From Diprion similis (taxonomy: Eukaryota; Arthropoda; Insecta; Hymenoptera; Diprionidae), in the NCBI RefSeq assembly GCF_021155765.1, contig NC_060112.1, forward strand, positions 19,468,001 to 19,532,000: a stretch of 64,000 bases of DNA, in the 5' to 3' direction. Position 1 is the first letter of the stretch, and the number at the start of each line of letters is the position of its first letter. Under the pieces are notes generated by a model that did not search any database, was not told the DNA's origin, and saw only the letters and a program-made list of their open reading frames with translations. The position numbers and the translations under genes were made by a program. Below, in pieces: positions 1-12,716 of the stretch.

Positions 1-446
1 TCAACCCGTTTAACGAATTTGACCGAGTTCATTTATTTTGATGTTTACAAACAGTGTGATCTTCACCTTGGCATTTTATGCTCATTTCGAAAAGAAGTGG
101 TCAGTACGGTTTATATCGGAGTCCATTTGAATGGCAGTTTTTTTTCTAAGCTGAATCAAAGGAATTGCACGTAAGCCTCGAGTCAAGACCTTGAGTTTGA
201 AAAACAATATAATTACATATTTCGCAACTCAATCTTGACATCTCATAGGATTGCACCCGCTATAAAACTCATTTGAGAGCTAGAGGTGAAGAAGTCATCA
301 TGAGTAGGAAATCTTTTCTCTCTTTTTATTAATGACCTGGTTGACTGACTGAAGAAATTACGAATCAGAAAATTTGCAACTGTTTGTATTACGCAATGGT
401 TTCCCGCTTCGCATAGGTATCATGACAATTCAATGTCTTGACTTAC

Positions 447-604
447 CGCAGAATGCGCTCTATCAGAAGTCTTCCCAAAAACCCAGCACCTCCAGTAAGA
501 AGGACGTTCATGCCTGCATAAAAACTTGCAACTTCGCCGGGACCTGTGGCCAGATTGGGTGCAGGGTCCGACATCATATCTCGAATATACGAAGCTTGAG
601 ACAT
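447..604 (-). CDS. FAR-A: first coding exon of a fatty acyl-CoA reductase, rest outside window
   Basis: Only exon 1 is present. It reads from ATG at 604 leftward to 447 and ends in phase 2 at a GTAAGT donor, giving 52 codons plus two bases, the same length as exon 1 of FAR-B. The peptide opens MSQASYIRDMMSDPAP and carries the NADP-binding Rossmann motif TGGAGFLG at residues 37-44, followed by RLLIERILR. FARs reduce long-chain acyl-CoA to primary alcohol with two NADPH, usually on ER or peroxisome membranes. In both complete paralogues intron 1 is about 1.7-1.8 kb, so exon 2 should lie to the left of base 1. Bases 1-446 are therefore intron; I see no exon in them. The exon resembles FAR-B more than FAR-C (shared LATGPxEV and RLLIERILR). 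No stop or frameshift is seen, so it is an edge-truncated gene and not evidently a pseudogene. Confidence 0.85.
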
Positions 605-3025
605 CCTAACGAGAAATGCCTGTGAATAAAATCAGAATAAAATTTGCAAGTGCAAAGTTTCTTCGGGTTGATTTAGTGTTTTCAACCATATAGTGTTGTA
701 GTTCAATATTGAGTGTACGAAAAGAACTTTGGATTTAGTTATTGGGTAGTTTAAGGCTGTTGAATCAGCGAAAAATAATTTGAGGATGGTAAGATGCTGA
801 AAAAAAAGTCGAGGCGATGAGAGAGTATGGGGCGAAGTTCTGCCCATTTTCGTCAGTTAGCTTTCATTCGCGAGAGCGACCAGCTCTCACGTGGGCACAA
901 TCGATCTATGTGAGTGGTTTAGGTAAGGAAAATATTGGTCGCCGATGGTTGTTTTTTTTTCTTCTTCCACAATTCTAGTTTGTTTGTATTTTTTTTATTA
1001 TGCTTTTAATAGATTTTTCTATCGTAATCTAAATAGCCGTTCGTACGAGCGATGATATTCAATATTGTCTGCGTCCGCGGGAACCTGTCGAATATTTTGG
1101 TGGCGACTCTTTCGAAATGGAAGACGGAGTAATCAAAAAATAACATCCACCTTCTGAAGAAGATTTCGACGAGTTTCGTATGGATAACATTACTTGTGTC
1201 ACAAGTACCTTTAATATTTACTCTTGTCGTCTGATTTAATTTGTGAAAGTATATTTTCAACATAAGTAAAAAATTTAAAAGAAGATTTTCCATATTATCG
1301 AATTTGCTTTCCCTTTTTTCTCGCTTCTTGACTTCCGAAAAGAAATCAAATATGTCTAATTTTCAATATGCAAAATAACTATCTGAGTGGGGCATGAATT
1401 TCATGATTTTTTTTCTGTAAGAGCATCTTTTACATATAAAAATGTCACGGGACCAATTTTCTTAAACGACTTTCCACTAGTCCACAATTTTTGAAATATT
1501 TTCATATGCAAACGACGTTTTTCGACCATTTTATAATTTCAATGACACGATGAAAAAAGATTCCATAAACAATATCGCTTGTTTACACAAATTAGAATGG
1601 TACAGATTTTTCTGAACAAGATAAGCTGATGAAAAATGTAATGGACGCGGTTGACCCATGTTCGTGATTTACGTGTGCAAAAAATAGTGCGTGGACTAGG
1701 GTTGACATCAAAATTATACGTATAGTTCATTGCGTCTATTTTCCATTCGTAATTTTTATCGCACCAGAAGATTGTGTGGAAAGTGAGACAGTGACAAACT
1801 ATTAATTAGACGCGAAACGTTAAAATGTTGCGTTATACATGCAGTTTGGAACAGTAAATTTATAAAGAGCGATTACTGGTGGCGGATGACACTTTAAAAA
1901 TGCCAACGTATTGGAATCAATCTAGAATAGCGTAAAAATACTTTACTTCTTTAAAATGAATGATTCGAACTATTTCAATCGAATGGAGACTTGATTAATG
2001 AAATAATAATTCCATTCGTGCATTGTCAGTTCAATTATTTCTCAACACATATGACAACTTGAAAAGCAACTACCACAGTCAAATTGCAACTGGATACGTC
2101 GGAATGACTGAAATTGTTCGGACGTACCAAAGCAGCGACGGGAGAAGTCAACAGCTAGAAAACCACCTCGAAACTGAACCATACGCCGAGAAGCTCGGGG
2201 TATAAGTAAGGATCAACTCGGAAACCTTTTCAACGGCTGTAAGATATTAAACTGCCCGTGGTAACCTCCTATTCCTATTCTTAGAAATGGAAAACTTTCT
2301 AATGAGGGGCGCTCGCTATCAATTGCATTACTGTTTTGTCCTAGTAATGAAGAACGTGCTATGAAAATACTTGGATCACAGGTTGGCTGATTTCTATTTC
2401 CTTTTTTTTTATCGCACTTCTCGTCGGAAGGAAAACTCTTATGATAGTTGCATTTCCAGGTATTACAGGGACTCTTCGTGATTGAAATAAAAACATTTGT
2501 TCGTAGCACACAAATCAAGGCAGATAAATGTAGAATGGACATTGAACCTCAAATGGCTTTCAACACTAAATTATATGTGACGGGCACTATTCGGTGTTTG
2601 TGCATGTAATTCATCACATTTTCTGCAAAACTGCAAAATGCAAACGATTAAAAATAAAAATATCTGTTCTTTTCCCGGCAAGTTGTTCGATTCTAATAAC
2701 TTTTTATCATCTTTTTCAGTGGCGTACGTTTATGGAAATGACTGGCGTCAATGATCTTGTCGTGGATAATTCAGAGCACGACCAACGTGAAAACAGAGAG
2801 CTAATATGAATAAATGCAGCGAGATCGCATTAGTTGAAGCAATCACACAAACAGAACTATTTAATCAATTCGTATGCAACGCTTATAGTTGCGTAAACGG
2901 CTATTCAAGTGAACCGGAACGAGATTACCACATCTGAATCCGATTCTTGTGCTTATAAACTTACGAATGTAAATGACTGCGAGAAAATAAAAGAAATATG
3001 GACAAATATATAAAATGATTTCGCT

Positions 3026-3417
3026 TGTCTAGTGGTATAAGGTCGTTTGCGCCAAAAAGGCTATTTCGGTGCTAAAAGGTCGTGTATTTTGTTCCAGGAT
3101 AAACGGGAGTTTCTTAAATATCAATGAATCTTTGCGTTTCAGAAGTTTTCGGAGCATTTGCACGAAAAAACAGATTTTGGCGGATACGACCTTACACCGT
3201 TAGTTCACAGAATCTTTTCTCACAAATTCAGAGATGAAAGGGCGTACCCGCCAGTACTTACGATCTTTTACCGTTAGTTGTATAATTTTTCATATCTATT
3301 TTTTTAACGCGTGTTGACATCTGTGGCCGAAATGCGAAAAAAAGTCGATATGCCCTATTACTTTTATGCGAGGTGAAAGATCGTATATTGGCGCATACGA
3401 CCTTGTCCCATTAGACA
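3026..3417. mobile_element. MITE-like element with 28-bp terminal inverted repeats
   Basis: The left end begins TGTCTAGTGGTATAAGGTCG and the reverse complement of the right end begins TGTCTAATGGGACAAGGTCG; both arms then run into TGCGCC. Within the 392-bp element the same core occurs twice more in inverted orientation (near 3178-3206 and 3258-3280, around ACGACCTTACACCGTTAG), so it is internally palindromic. There is no coding capacity. Superfamily is not assigned, and no clear target-site duplication was resolved. Confidence 0.75.
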
Positions 3418-4699
3418 CGCAATTTATTAGTCTTTAACTAACCAACGAAACGAATACTTCAGTGTATAAATTGATTTGGGGTTACTTAATAAGCTTTGAA
3501 ATTATTATTTTAGCAAAATATTCCAAGTTATTTATCACTATGGTCACTTCACAAATTCCAGAGGATATTCTTCCACTAGATCGACTTTTCGCGGTTGACA
3601 GATTATGCGACACTGAACTGAGGAGTTCTGGACTGAATGCCTTATACAATGCATCACTTTGATATTTGGATCACCTGAATTTTTATCTGGAATGTTCTGT
3701 TTGTTTTCTATCCATTTTTATGACCAAATCAGATTCTATATATTAAATATTAGCAAATTATTTGGAAGTTGCTTAAGGCCTTATATACGTCTAGCAGCGC
3801 CAAAAAAGCGGTACGAGGAAAAATTTTTTAAATAAGGATAACAAAAGAACTCAATGAAAATAAATAATACGCATTGTTTATTGGTATTTAAACTTTGTAA
3901 AAAATTTTATCTTACCATGGTTTTACAAAAATTACTATATAAAAAATCACGTGATCCACAACACTGAGAAAAAGTTGCTCGACGGTTGGTATCATATCTC
4001 CAGTAAATCTTGATCGATCTGCAAAATTTAAGAAAATTCTTGTGAAATAAAGTTGTAGTTATTGTGTGTCGGGCCGAAATTATGAATTTTGAAAAATTTG
4101 GTGATTTATGGCACTTCAAAAAAAAGTATACGTTTTCCGTTATAAATTTTACACTTCAGATATTTTTATAACATTTTTGAATCAGAATACCGAAAATCCG
4201 GCTCGAAAGATTATGGCAAAAACGATTTCGAATATTTATAATGAAATTGCATCAAAACATATCAAACACTGTGTGAGCTATCATGCTGACCGTGTCGGAA
4301 AAAGTATTTTCGAGAAAAAGGCGTTCCAAGTTTTAAGTGCGTTTTGCTGGAAGTCGCGCGCAGCTGAAGCAAGAACTTTATGAATTTTTTGATTTGTTAT
4401 GTAAACTCACGTTTAATCTCTGATTCCGTCTTGATATCGTATGCCGTCCTTGTCGGTAGTTAATTGTTTTCGTTTATTTTTTTACAGTCGACGAGCTGTT
4501 CTGGCTTCTTTCGTCGGGCAGTGACATTTTCTACAATAGCTTGGAATCTTTGGGAAATTTTTGCAATCGACTTTCACAGAAATGAGCCTGAAAAAAGTAA
4601 TGAATTTTTTGAAAGTTTTGAACGTATGTGAGGCCTTGATCTCTGGAGCAAATAGATTGTGTCCTTTTATTATTATTTCAAGTAACTGGCATTTGTTTT

Positions 4700-5156
4700 T
4701 GGGAAGGACGTGAACCCAGTGAGGAGTGCGAGTAGGACTTGCGCCCTGAGGGTTCCGTACAAAGTCAACTATTATTTTTTTTCTATGTGATATAACTGCA
4801 AATTAACTATTTTCGTACCTTATCCCTCACTTATGCTGTGGGACCTTGCTTCTTTCCAAATTTCCTGATTCTACGTCAACGGAAAGTACCTATCCTATAA
4901 GTTTGGATGAGTGAGTTTGCGGTATCAAAACATGTGACATAAATGGTCGTATCTTTTGATTGCGTAGCCTTAGAAGCTCAAATTTACCCCACCTGCAAGA
5001 GCCAGTAGACGTTAGTATTTTATATCAATTTCAACCTGATACCTCTACCCGATTCCTGTTAAGAAAGTCTTGACAGACGGATGGACAGACAGACAGGCCG
5101 ACAACGAAGAGATCCTACGAGGGTTCCGTACTTACGTTTTGAGGTACGGAACTCTA
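4700..5156. repeat. Dispersed arthropod repeat ending in GACAGACGGA / GGTTCCGTAC motif
   Basis: The stretch contains GAGGGTTCCGTAC at about 4748 and again at about 5118, a run of GACAGACGGATGGACAGACA at 5071-5090, and a closing GAGGTACGGAAC that is the reverse complement of GTTCCGTACCTC. From memory this combination (the 'CTTGACAGACGGACAGAC' tail followed by a GGGTTCCGT hairpin) is a common non-autonomous repeat in many insect genomes. It has no ORF of its own. Boundaries are approximate. Confidence 0.6.
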
Positions 5157-6154
5157 GAAATGATTCCACGTTTCGCCGGGATGATTTCAAGATACCGAAA
5201 GTGAAGCCTAACTTGTTAAAGCTCTCGGGGTATAACAAATCACTTGAATGCCCCTTCCGAACAAATAATTCTAAACTCGTTTTAATAATTTTTCTGGAAA
5301 AACGAACACTGCGTTTCAAAATCTTTTCCGAGACAAGAGAGAATTATTTTTTTTTTTCAAAATGATCTCTGTAGAAACTAATTTTATAGAAACGATCCTC
5401 CCGATTTCCCGCCCACCTTGCACCACAACCCAACCTCGGTCATTAATTCCGTATCGATACAAAACTTGGCAAAAAATACAATTTATATAATGATACTGCA
5501 ACGTTCTAGGCGTTGAAAAATAAATCAAACAGGTTCGCGAGCTTACGAATCGAATTAACAGGCAGCGAAATTAAGAAATCGAAGAAATGTTCTCACTTAC
5601 TGGGAAATGCGTATTATCAGTTTGGAGTCCGAAACAAGTCTGATTGTACCATAATACCGGTTGACGCAGCAACCTTATTGATTTTGAGATCTATAGAAGC
5701 CCTTGTACGTCTTTTATACGTGATGGCTAAGCGGATGATTTCACGTAACAATGCTATGGTTTTTATCAATTCACTTGATATGTTAAAGAAATCCAGCTAC
5801 TTTGAAGCAACGGCAAACAAATAACATGGAGGTAATTCATTATACAATCTAAGGTCAAATACAGCACGAGTTCCGGTAGTGGCATTTGAATAGTTCACAG
5901 AGAACAGCGCGGAAAGTGAAAAGGCAGAATTCAATCGCCTAAGCGACGTAATGTAATGTGATTGAAGTTCGGACCGTTTGTCAAAAGATTTTTTTTTTTG
6001 CGTGAAATTTTTCTTCATTTATTTCAACAGTTGTAGATGGGACAGCGGTTTGTGGTGAAAGAGAAAATATTTTTCTTCGACCGTAACAAATTCCTGAACA
6101 ATCCATGAAAAGTAATATTAATGTACAAACGATTCCATGGTCCCGGATTAAATG

Positions 6155-6335
6155 ATCAGTTTTGGGTTTATGGTCGTAATAGAAGAAATGGTAATTAAAA
6201 TCGGATTTTTCAAATGACGGGAGCGGTGCATGAAAAATTCTTGATCGGTCATCGCTTACCTGTTCACTGCTCCCAGCATTTTGAAAATCTGATTTTAATT
6301 GCCATATTCCGTATCACAACCAGAAACCCAGGACC
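6155..6335. repeat. Fold-back hairpin, arms about 75 bp
   Basis: Left arm 6155-6232 and right arm about 6261-6335 are imperfect reverse complements (for example GGTAATTAAAATCGGATTTT against GGCAATTAAAATCAGATTTT in the reverse complement), with a loop of about 30 bases. The RNA would form a long hairpin. It is probably a small fold-back transposon derivative. Confidence 0.65.
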
Positions 6336-8997
6336 GATAGTCCAATTCAAAACCGTTTAATTGTTCCATCGTTAATACTTTCATAATTATTCGGTGATAT
6401 TCGACGGTGGAAAAGTTTACGTTCACTTTTTTGACGAATCCACGTTTCGACATTAATTATTTTATATATTGTCGACATTTTGACATTCATCACGATACAA
6501 GAAGAAAGTTTAAAGCAAAACAAATAAAATTGCTCGTCGAACGGTCCAAACTTCAACCATTTTAAGTTGACACTCGCACTTCCGTATATTATGTATATCT
6601 CTAGACCGGCGAGGGAAGTAGCCCACGAGCCACATGAGTAAAACCATATATGGGGTGAAGCCACAGCCAATGTATCATCATAAACGTACCGATCTGTGTC
6701 AAAAGGCTGAAGGCGTATTTTTCCGCGCAGCGGCACCAAGTCCCCATTGCATTTATCTATTCTCACCTCCCCGCGGCAGCCGCTGCGCAGAGAATGCATT
6801 CCAAATTCAAAATACTGGATGGGTGAGAATTTTTCTGACTCTGAATTACAATGAATCTCATAATCGACTAATGTCAAGATTTATTAGTATCGAGCTATCG
6901 TACTCCGAATCAAGAAACATATGAATCACTATCTCTGGGTATTTATTTGCTAAGCGACGCATTTTGACATCATGAGACTTGTAACTAGGTATTACTGAAG
7001 GAATTTTTCTTCATTTGAATTGATGAAAACCATTGTTACAAAAAATCGCTAATTTGTCATATGAACAAAAAAGGAAATGCGTTAAAACTTCATTAAGTAA
7101 GAATTTAACTTGGCAATTGCAAAGGAATCGGTTTAGAATCGGTATCTTCAATCATTTCATCAATCGCAGGAGAGTTATCATCATTCAATAATCGAAAATA
7201 TAATCCTATACTCAGTAAGACCTGAAAATGAGACACTCTAATCACATAGTAAGCTTTTCTCAACCGAATCAGCCACGTGGTTTTTTCCACGTGGAGTAAA
7301 TTAATTAGTATATTGTGTACCAAGGGCGTAAAGTAGACTGTTTTAGACCGAGTGTGGAGTTTGCAGCACGAACCGATAATGAAATATTATTACCCGCCTT
7401 CTTAAAGCCGGTTAAAAAATAGGTAACTTTCGGGCCGCTTAATAGGTCTAAGAAAATATAGAAATTGTGCATGTATTATAAAAAATAACCTCATACGCGA
7501 TGGCAGCAAAGAATGCAATTTACTTGTGTTTGAGCTCCAGCTACAGCGTTGCCCAGCCATTTTACCCCCAATGTATCCCAGCGTAATGTCTATATCTGTA
7601 ATCTTATTCGACCAAAGTTACTTGTAGTTAAGATATGCCGCTGTCCGATCTTCGAATATCTTCTCAACCGTATCGATTGAGCCGATTCTTCTACGCTTCG
7701 CTGAAGATAAACTATTGATCTATGCATTTCCTAGCATGGGTTTCGTACCAAGACAAAATTATCTCGATCTTTTTGCGGTTCAGTAGAATTAAGAATAAAG
7801 AAAAATCAGAAAGATATGATACAGCTTTTCACTGTCAGTAGTTTGTCCAATTGATGTAAAGTCTCAACCAAGTCCGGTTAGTGGTCTCGGCGTTGACGAG
7901 GTCATTTACGAATTCTTAAACGCTCATGTTCACCTTTCTTCATATTCGTTGTCACGTATGTGTCGAACCTTGATTTAAGAGCAAATAACAAGATATTCCT
8001 TCTTTGCTTCTTTTACGATTATATTTTCAGGCACATGTGGTGTGTCCCGATCAGTTCATATCCTATTGATGACGATTGAACAACGGAATAATTAAAATAT
8101 AGAATGATTATTTATATTTCAGAGAAAAACTATACGAGGCAGGAAAATGAGGCGTGCAATGGAACCCGCGCGCCGATGTGACGTTCCGTGCTAGATAAAT
8201 TAATTTTTTTCCAATAATACGGATAATTTCTCCATGAATTGAAAATGCGTTGTTGATAGAAAATTTGACGTAGAATACGATAGATATACTACGAACTCAC
8301 TACGAGGCGGGGGTAATTGTTGAAAATCGATTTAAGCATTTTTATTGTTCACAACGATGTGAATTTGTTAATGATTTTCAATGAAACTTGTTAATATTTG
8401 CACTAAAATTCGCGAATTTGCAGGGTGGGAGCTGGTGACATCGGTCGTTTCGAGATTCTTATTTAAAAGACGGTGATTTGCTTGATTGCGTTTATTCTAT
8501 TAATGATTGTATGCAGAACAAAGAGTGGATTCGACGGAGGACGAAAAACGATTGACTCGAGATAGTCACTGGCTCGCAGCTGACATTCGGCAGGGCAGCC
8601 ATTGTGTGTTAGTGTGTTAATGTGTTCGTGCGAGAGTGTGCGTCAGTGAGAGCTTTACATGTAAACACCTAGCCAGAAACAAGAACTGCTGGACAGAAGG
8701 CCTGAGCCTTGTCTGAACAAAACTTTTTTTTATCAAAATTCATGCTTTAGCTTTAAAATGAAAAAAAGTATTTTCTAGCTCAAACAGAACCGGAGTCATG
8801 CATTTTTGAGAATGAGTTCGCAAGCCGAAAATCACTAGATTCTTAAATTTTCGATCCGCTCTGTTTTCAAAATACGCGAAAAAAAATCCTCGAATAATTA
8901 TCTCTTTTTTTGATATAGAACCCGTAAAAAAATTCTGCTGAATGAAAAATGTGTCGGTCAGAGAGGTGTTCGGTTTGTTAAAGATTCTCCCATATTA

Positions 8998-9632
8998 GAG
9001 TGGTCCTGAATTGGGGGTCGGAAAAATTTTCATCAGGACACTCCGCAGATCTGTTCCAGATTATAAAAAAAAGTTGTGTAAAGTTTGAATGCCAACGCTC
9101 GCTGCTGGGGTACAGCACGGAATCGCAAGTTGGGGCTGCGGAATCCCGTCGCAGATCGTCACATGCCGTGGTTCACCGCGGCTCCACCCGGCGACACTTG
9201 GAACGGCACTTTTGGTGTTCAAAAAACCTATTTTAAACACTAAAAGTGCCGTACCATGTGTCGTCCGGCAGAGCTGCAGACATCCGCGGCATGCGACGAT
9301 CTGTGACGGTATGCGACGGGATTCCGCAGCCAGGGGAGCCGTTGCGATCCCGATTATAAATGTAAAATACACGTAATTTTGACAGCTGGCATTTCGGTTC
9401 TTATGGCTTTGGTACAAATTAACGGACTAGCGGGTCATGGTTATAGGCCAATTCCATCCAATCAGATCCGCAACAGTGGGCGTTGGCCTTAAAACTTTCG
9501 GAGTTTAGAGGCATGTGTTTCAGTCGACGTAGAGGCTTAAAACTTTACACAGATTTTTTTTAACGACTTGAATCAAATCTGGGGAGCGTCCTGATGAAAA
9601 TTTTTCCAACCCCCAAATAAGGACCACCCTAA
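8998..9632. mobile_element. Large fold-back MITE, ends GGTGGTCCT-like
   Basis: Nearly the whole 635-bp element is self-complementary. The outer arms are 8998-9086 and 9537-9632 and share AAAAATTTTCATCAGGAC and TGTGTAAAGTTT. The inner arms, 9112-9228 and 9229-9345, share GCTGCGGAATCCCGTCGC and ACGGCACTTTTGGTGTT. Both ends are flanked by TA (TA-GAGTGGTCC ... GGACCACCC-TA), compatible with a TA target-site duplication as in Tc1/mariner-type elements. Open frames seen on both strands here are a by-product of the palindrome. Confidence 0.75.
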
Positions 9633-9945
9633 TGTATGTACTTTGATATTTAAAGGGTAAAAAGAAAAAATGACGGTACAGAAAAAGATCTAACGACTCA
9701 ACATTAACAGAAATAAAACTTGACACATCTTTCATTAACTACGTATCTAAAAAGTAAGTATACAACTATAAACTATTATACTCTCGAAATATAGCCCTTT
9801 GGATTCAATTGCATGACTGACGACGCGTTTATAATCTCACTTTTCTGTTAAATTGTGCGAATAAAATCAGATGAGCTGACCTATTATAAGACCGAATATT
9901 TACATCGTTACATGCTCCTTTTGTGTTGTTGTTTTATGTATCATT

Positions 9946-10264
9946 TTATGAAATCAACTCGAAGGTAAAAAATTTGCTAAAGGACCCGATACTTCTGATA
10001 CTTCTCATACTTCTGCCATGTGGAACTTCTGGTAAAAGATCCAGTGGTTGTTCTATTCCATCTTCCGGTTGTTTTTCATTCCCGCAGGGTACATCCTTCA
10101 TTGTCAAAATATTCTCTAGCAATGTGTGATGTGTGGACAAAGACTCGTCAAGTGTGGCTGCGAATATTTCAGGAATCATTCTACCAACTGTGATCAAATT
10201 CATTGCGTGCGGTGAATGTGCGGTCACAGTTTTCAAAAATGTCACAAGCACTGTCAAAATATCA
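9946..10264 (-). other. Exon-like open stretch, family not recognised
   Basis: On the minus strand an ACAG acceptor-like site at about 10221 is followed by an open frame to a TAA at 9946. The frame includes PHAMNLITVGRMIPEIF and LLENILTMKDVPCGNE. The composition is more protein-like than the surrounding ORFs, and it ends in a RSMRSIRSIGSF repeat. No start codon in good context and no partner exon was found. It could be the last exon of an unrecognised gene, a pseudogene fragment or chance. Confidence 0.25.
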
Positions 10265-10379
10265 TTATTTCAGAAGCTCCTGGGGCGCTGGGGAGAGTAG
10301 GGAAAATCTGAAAAAAGTGGTACGCCTTTTAGATTTGAAACAGCAATATAAACAATCGCGGACCAAATCCAATAGGGTC

Positions 10380-10425
10380 AGGGCCAGACCTAGTCGAATT
10401 GACGTGGAATGCCCCACATACTTGT
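10380..10425. repeat. Copy of a dispersed repeat with GGAATGCCCCA core
   Basis: The sequence CGAATTGACGTGGAATGCCC at about 10397 closely resembles CGATTTCACCTGGAATGCCC at about 25607 elsewhere in the window, and both continue CA(C/T)AT. The boundaries of the full repeat were not resolved. Confidence 0.45.
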
Positions 10426-11907
10426 GACGAATTGGGCTTGACTATTGTTCGTTTATGGAAGAACTGACTCGCCATATGTATAATTGAACGGTCGCTAGAG
10501 GACACAAACTTCGAAACACGATTTGTCTGAAGTGAACAACGAATTTCCTTCTCCTGATCGCGTTCGTTTCGAGAGGAAATGAATTTTTGGAATGAAAAGT
10601 TGGCACTTACCTTCCGTTCATCTTGATCTTTTTGACTATTACATTCGTGGTTATGCATGCTCGGCGGTAATTGGACGCGAGACGAACTGCTTAATAATGT
10701 CTGTTCCTGATAAATGTCGTTAGGCTAACGGATGAGAACTGAGTGGTTGTTAATTGATTTGACTCGAAATTCAGATTAAAAACCATATCAAGAGACTTAT
10801 TCAAAATAAATGGATTACTCACAGTAACAAAAATCAATTCAGAACACCGCCAGAGACTTCGGTATGGTTGGTATAGAGTAATCCATACTTAATCTGTGCT
10901 GACGATGAGTACGGAGTATTCAGACCTGGGAAAAGTACCGAAACACATCTATTGGACGGATTGGACGTTATTGGTAGGCGAGGACTTGAATGGAATGAAA
11001 TTGAAAACTTTCCAAGATTATTATTGCGTCAGTAGCTTTATTGCCTCAACCTTTCTGCGTGTATATGCCTGTAAAGTAGTTTACCTACTTGCATTGCGTC
11101 CAAAACCGATTCCGTTTTTTTAGGTGGGTGGGGGGAATTCTTCCATTCATTCCAGAGTCATCTTGCATCGCGGTATGGATATTTTTTGATTTTACAGAGG
11201 TTGAAAATTTTTATCGTAGATTAATAATAGTATCTAGATTGATTCACACAGCGATCCTTTACATTCGGGCAAGAATGGTGACAGAAATCATTCGACTCTC
11301 CATTAGGAACAAGTGAAATGTTGAACTTCAAGCTAGTTTTGATTTTATTGAGAAATTATGTATAAAAAGTGCAAAGGTGTAACGGTAATCAACATACCAT
11401 GTGACTGAGATAGAGTGAATGAACAACCCTCTTCTGTTCCCTGATTCTGATTCAGAATAAATGGTTAAGGATGAAAGTGAACATAATTACTTAAAAGTGT
11501 ATTGATTGACAAAAGGCAAATCTGGTAGTCGCTAACATGATTTCGATTTTATTCGCACACTTTGAATTCTTAGTCAACAAATGCTTCACTGAGAGGTCAA
11601 GATTTAAAACTACTATTGCAGGAAGAGAACTGTTAAGAGACAGTGGCAGGCATACTTGCGGTATTTTGACGAATCCCATATTTTTTCATTCACTCACTCA
11701 CACCTGCCGTACATGAGAAGGAGACTCGTAGTTCGACCTGCCATTCCTATAATTATTTAAGTATGGGGGTGAAAAAAAATGTTTTTAGAAAAAAAATCAC
11801 TTCAACGTGCTACATATATAGAATTTCGCAATGTTTCCGGTTTTGATAGGTAAGACTAGAAGGAAATGATATGAAAGTTACAAATGTTTGTTCAATTTCT
11901 GTTTCAG

Positions 11908-12465
11908 AGAAGCATTACGAGCGCTACATTTCCAGCAGTTGAGAGACTTCAATAACGAGGCTTTGTGCAAATATGCACATAAAACATGTACGTATCAATT
12001 TTTTTGCATTGAAAAAATCATTTTGTACTCTATAAATACACTTGAAACTGCACCAAAAGTTCGCTTTGGTGAGTCATTTCTTTCTATCCTAAAAAAATCC
12101 CCGAAAACCAGAGTTTCTTGGACCTTCTAAAACAGGACCCCCCGTTAATATTTCGTTAACTGAACATCCTCGTATTTGTGTTAAATAATAATAAAGTTAG
12201 CAGAAGTATTTTTCGTTTAGCTCGTGCAACTTATAAATTGTTGTGATAACCAAATATTCGTTTTGCCGCACGTGAACGAAGGATTTCGTTGGTCGAAACA
12301 TTTTTTATTCTTTTGTTCCAACGACATTTTTCTTTCTGTGTAGAAAAATTGAAATGAAACATTCGAGATATGAACGTTACGATCCAATCCCACTGAGCGA
12401 TGATGAGCAGCCTGCTCTCGATTCTTCTACAGCTCTATTCTATTCACAATGGTTAAGTACGAGTT
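11908..12465 (+). other. Two exon-like stretches of unknown affiliation
   Basis: Stretch one (11908-11991) sits between a TTTCTGTTTCAG acceptor and a GTACGT donor and reads EALRALHFQQLRDFNNEALC in its only open frame. Stretch two (about 12344-12465) follows TTTCTTTCTGTGTAG, contains an ATG and reads MKHSRYERYDPIPLSDDEQP before a GTTAAGT donor. Both look like true exons, but their phases (1 out, 2 in) do not match each other, so at least one more exon or another reading is needed. I do not recognise the protein. They lie just 3' of FAR-B on the opposite strand. Confidence 0.3.
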
Positions 12466-12716
12466 TTAATACGTTTATGTAATTTTATTTTTTTAAGTTG
12501 AATTATCCATTGACAACTCAAGGAATAGTATAAAAATAGTCAAGAGTAATTTATCTCATTGCAGTTCATAAAATGTAGTTAAAGACAAATTTTCTGGCAT
12601 TGAAGAAAAATAACGAAGTACTCAAGCTTCTTCGGCTGCTTCTTTGTGTTGGAAATGATCTCCTCAGATGATGTAATTGAACAATTGCTGACTTATAAAG
12701 AATATCATGGAAGTTG

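Larger units (their letters stand above)
605..12716. other. Spacer between FAR-A and FAR-B, repeat-rich
   Basis: These 12 kb contain no gene that I can assemble with confidence. They hold several inverted-repeat elements (3026-3417, 6155-6335, 8998-9632), a dispersed arthropod repeat (4700-5156) and a copy of a repeat with a GGAATGCCCCA core near 10.4 kb, all listed separately. Four exon-like stretches lie between 9.9 and 12.5 kb (see findings) but do not join in phase. ORFs of 60-176 codons elsewhere lack start context, splice sites or family resemblance and look like chance. Confidence 0.6.

Noticed and set aside
2719-2809. Possible terminal exon with AATAAA after the stop
   Set aside because: The acceptor and poly-A signal look fair, but the only upstream donor candidate (2206) joins with an in-frame stop.
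6347-6877. 176-codon minus-strand ORF
   Set aside because: It is one of the longest ORFs outside known genes, but has no recognisable motif, no splice context, a residue composition typical of translated AT-rich noncoding DNA, and overlaps the edge of the fold-back at 6155-6335.
9061-9417. Overlapping ORFs of 95 and 118 codons on both strands
   Set aside because: They are similar to each other on opposite strands because the DNA is palindromic; they are part of the fold-back element, not genes.
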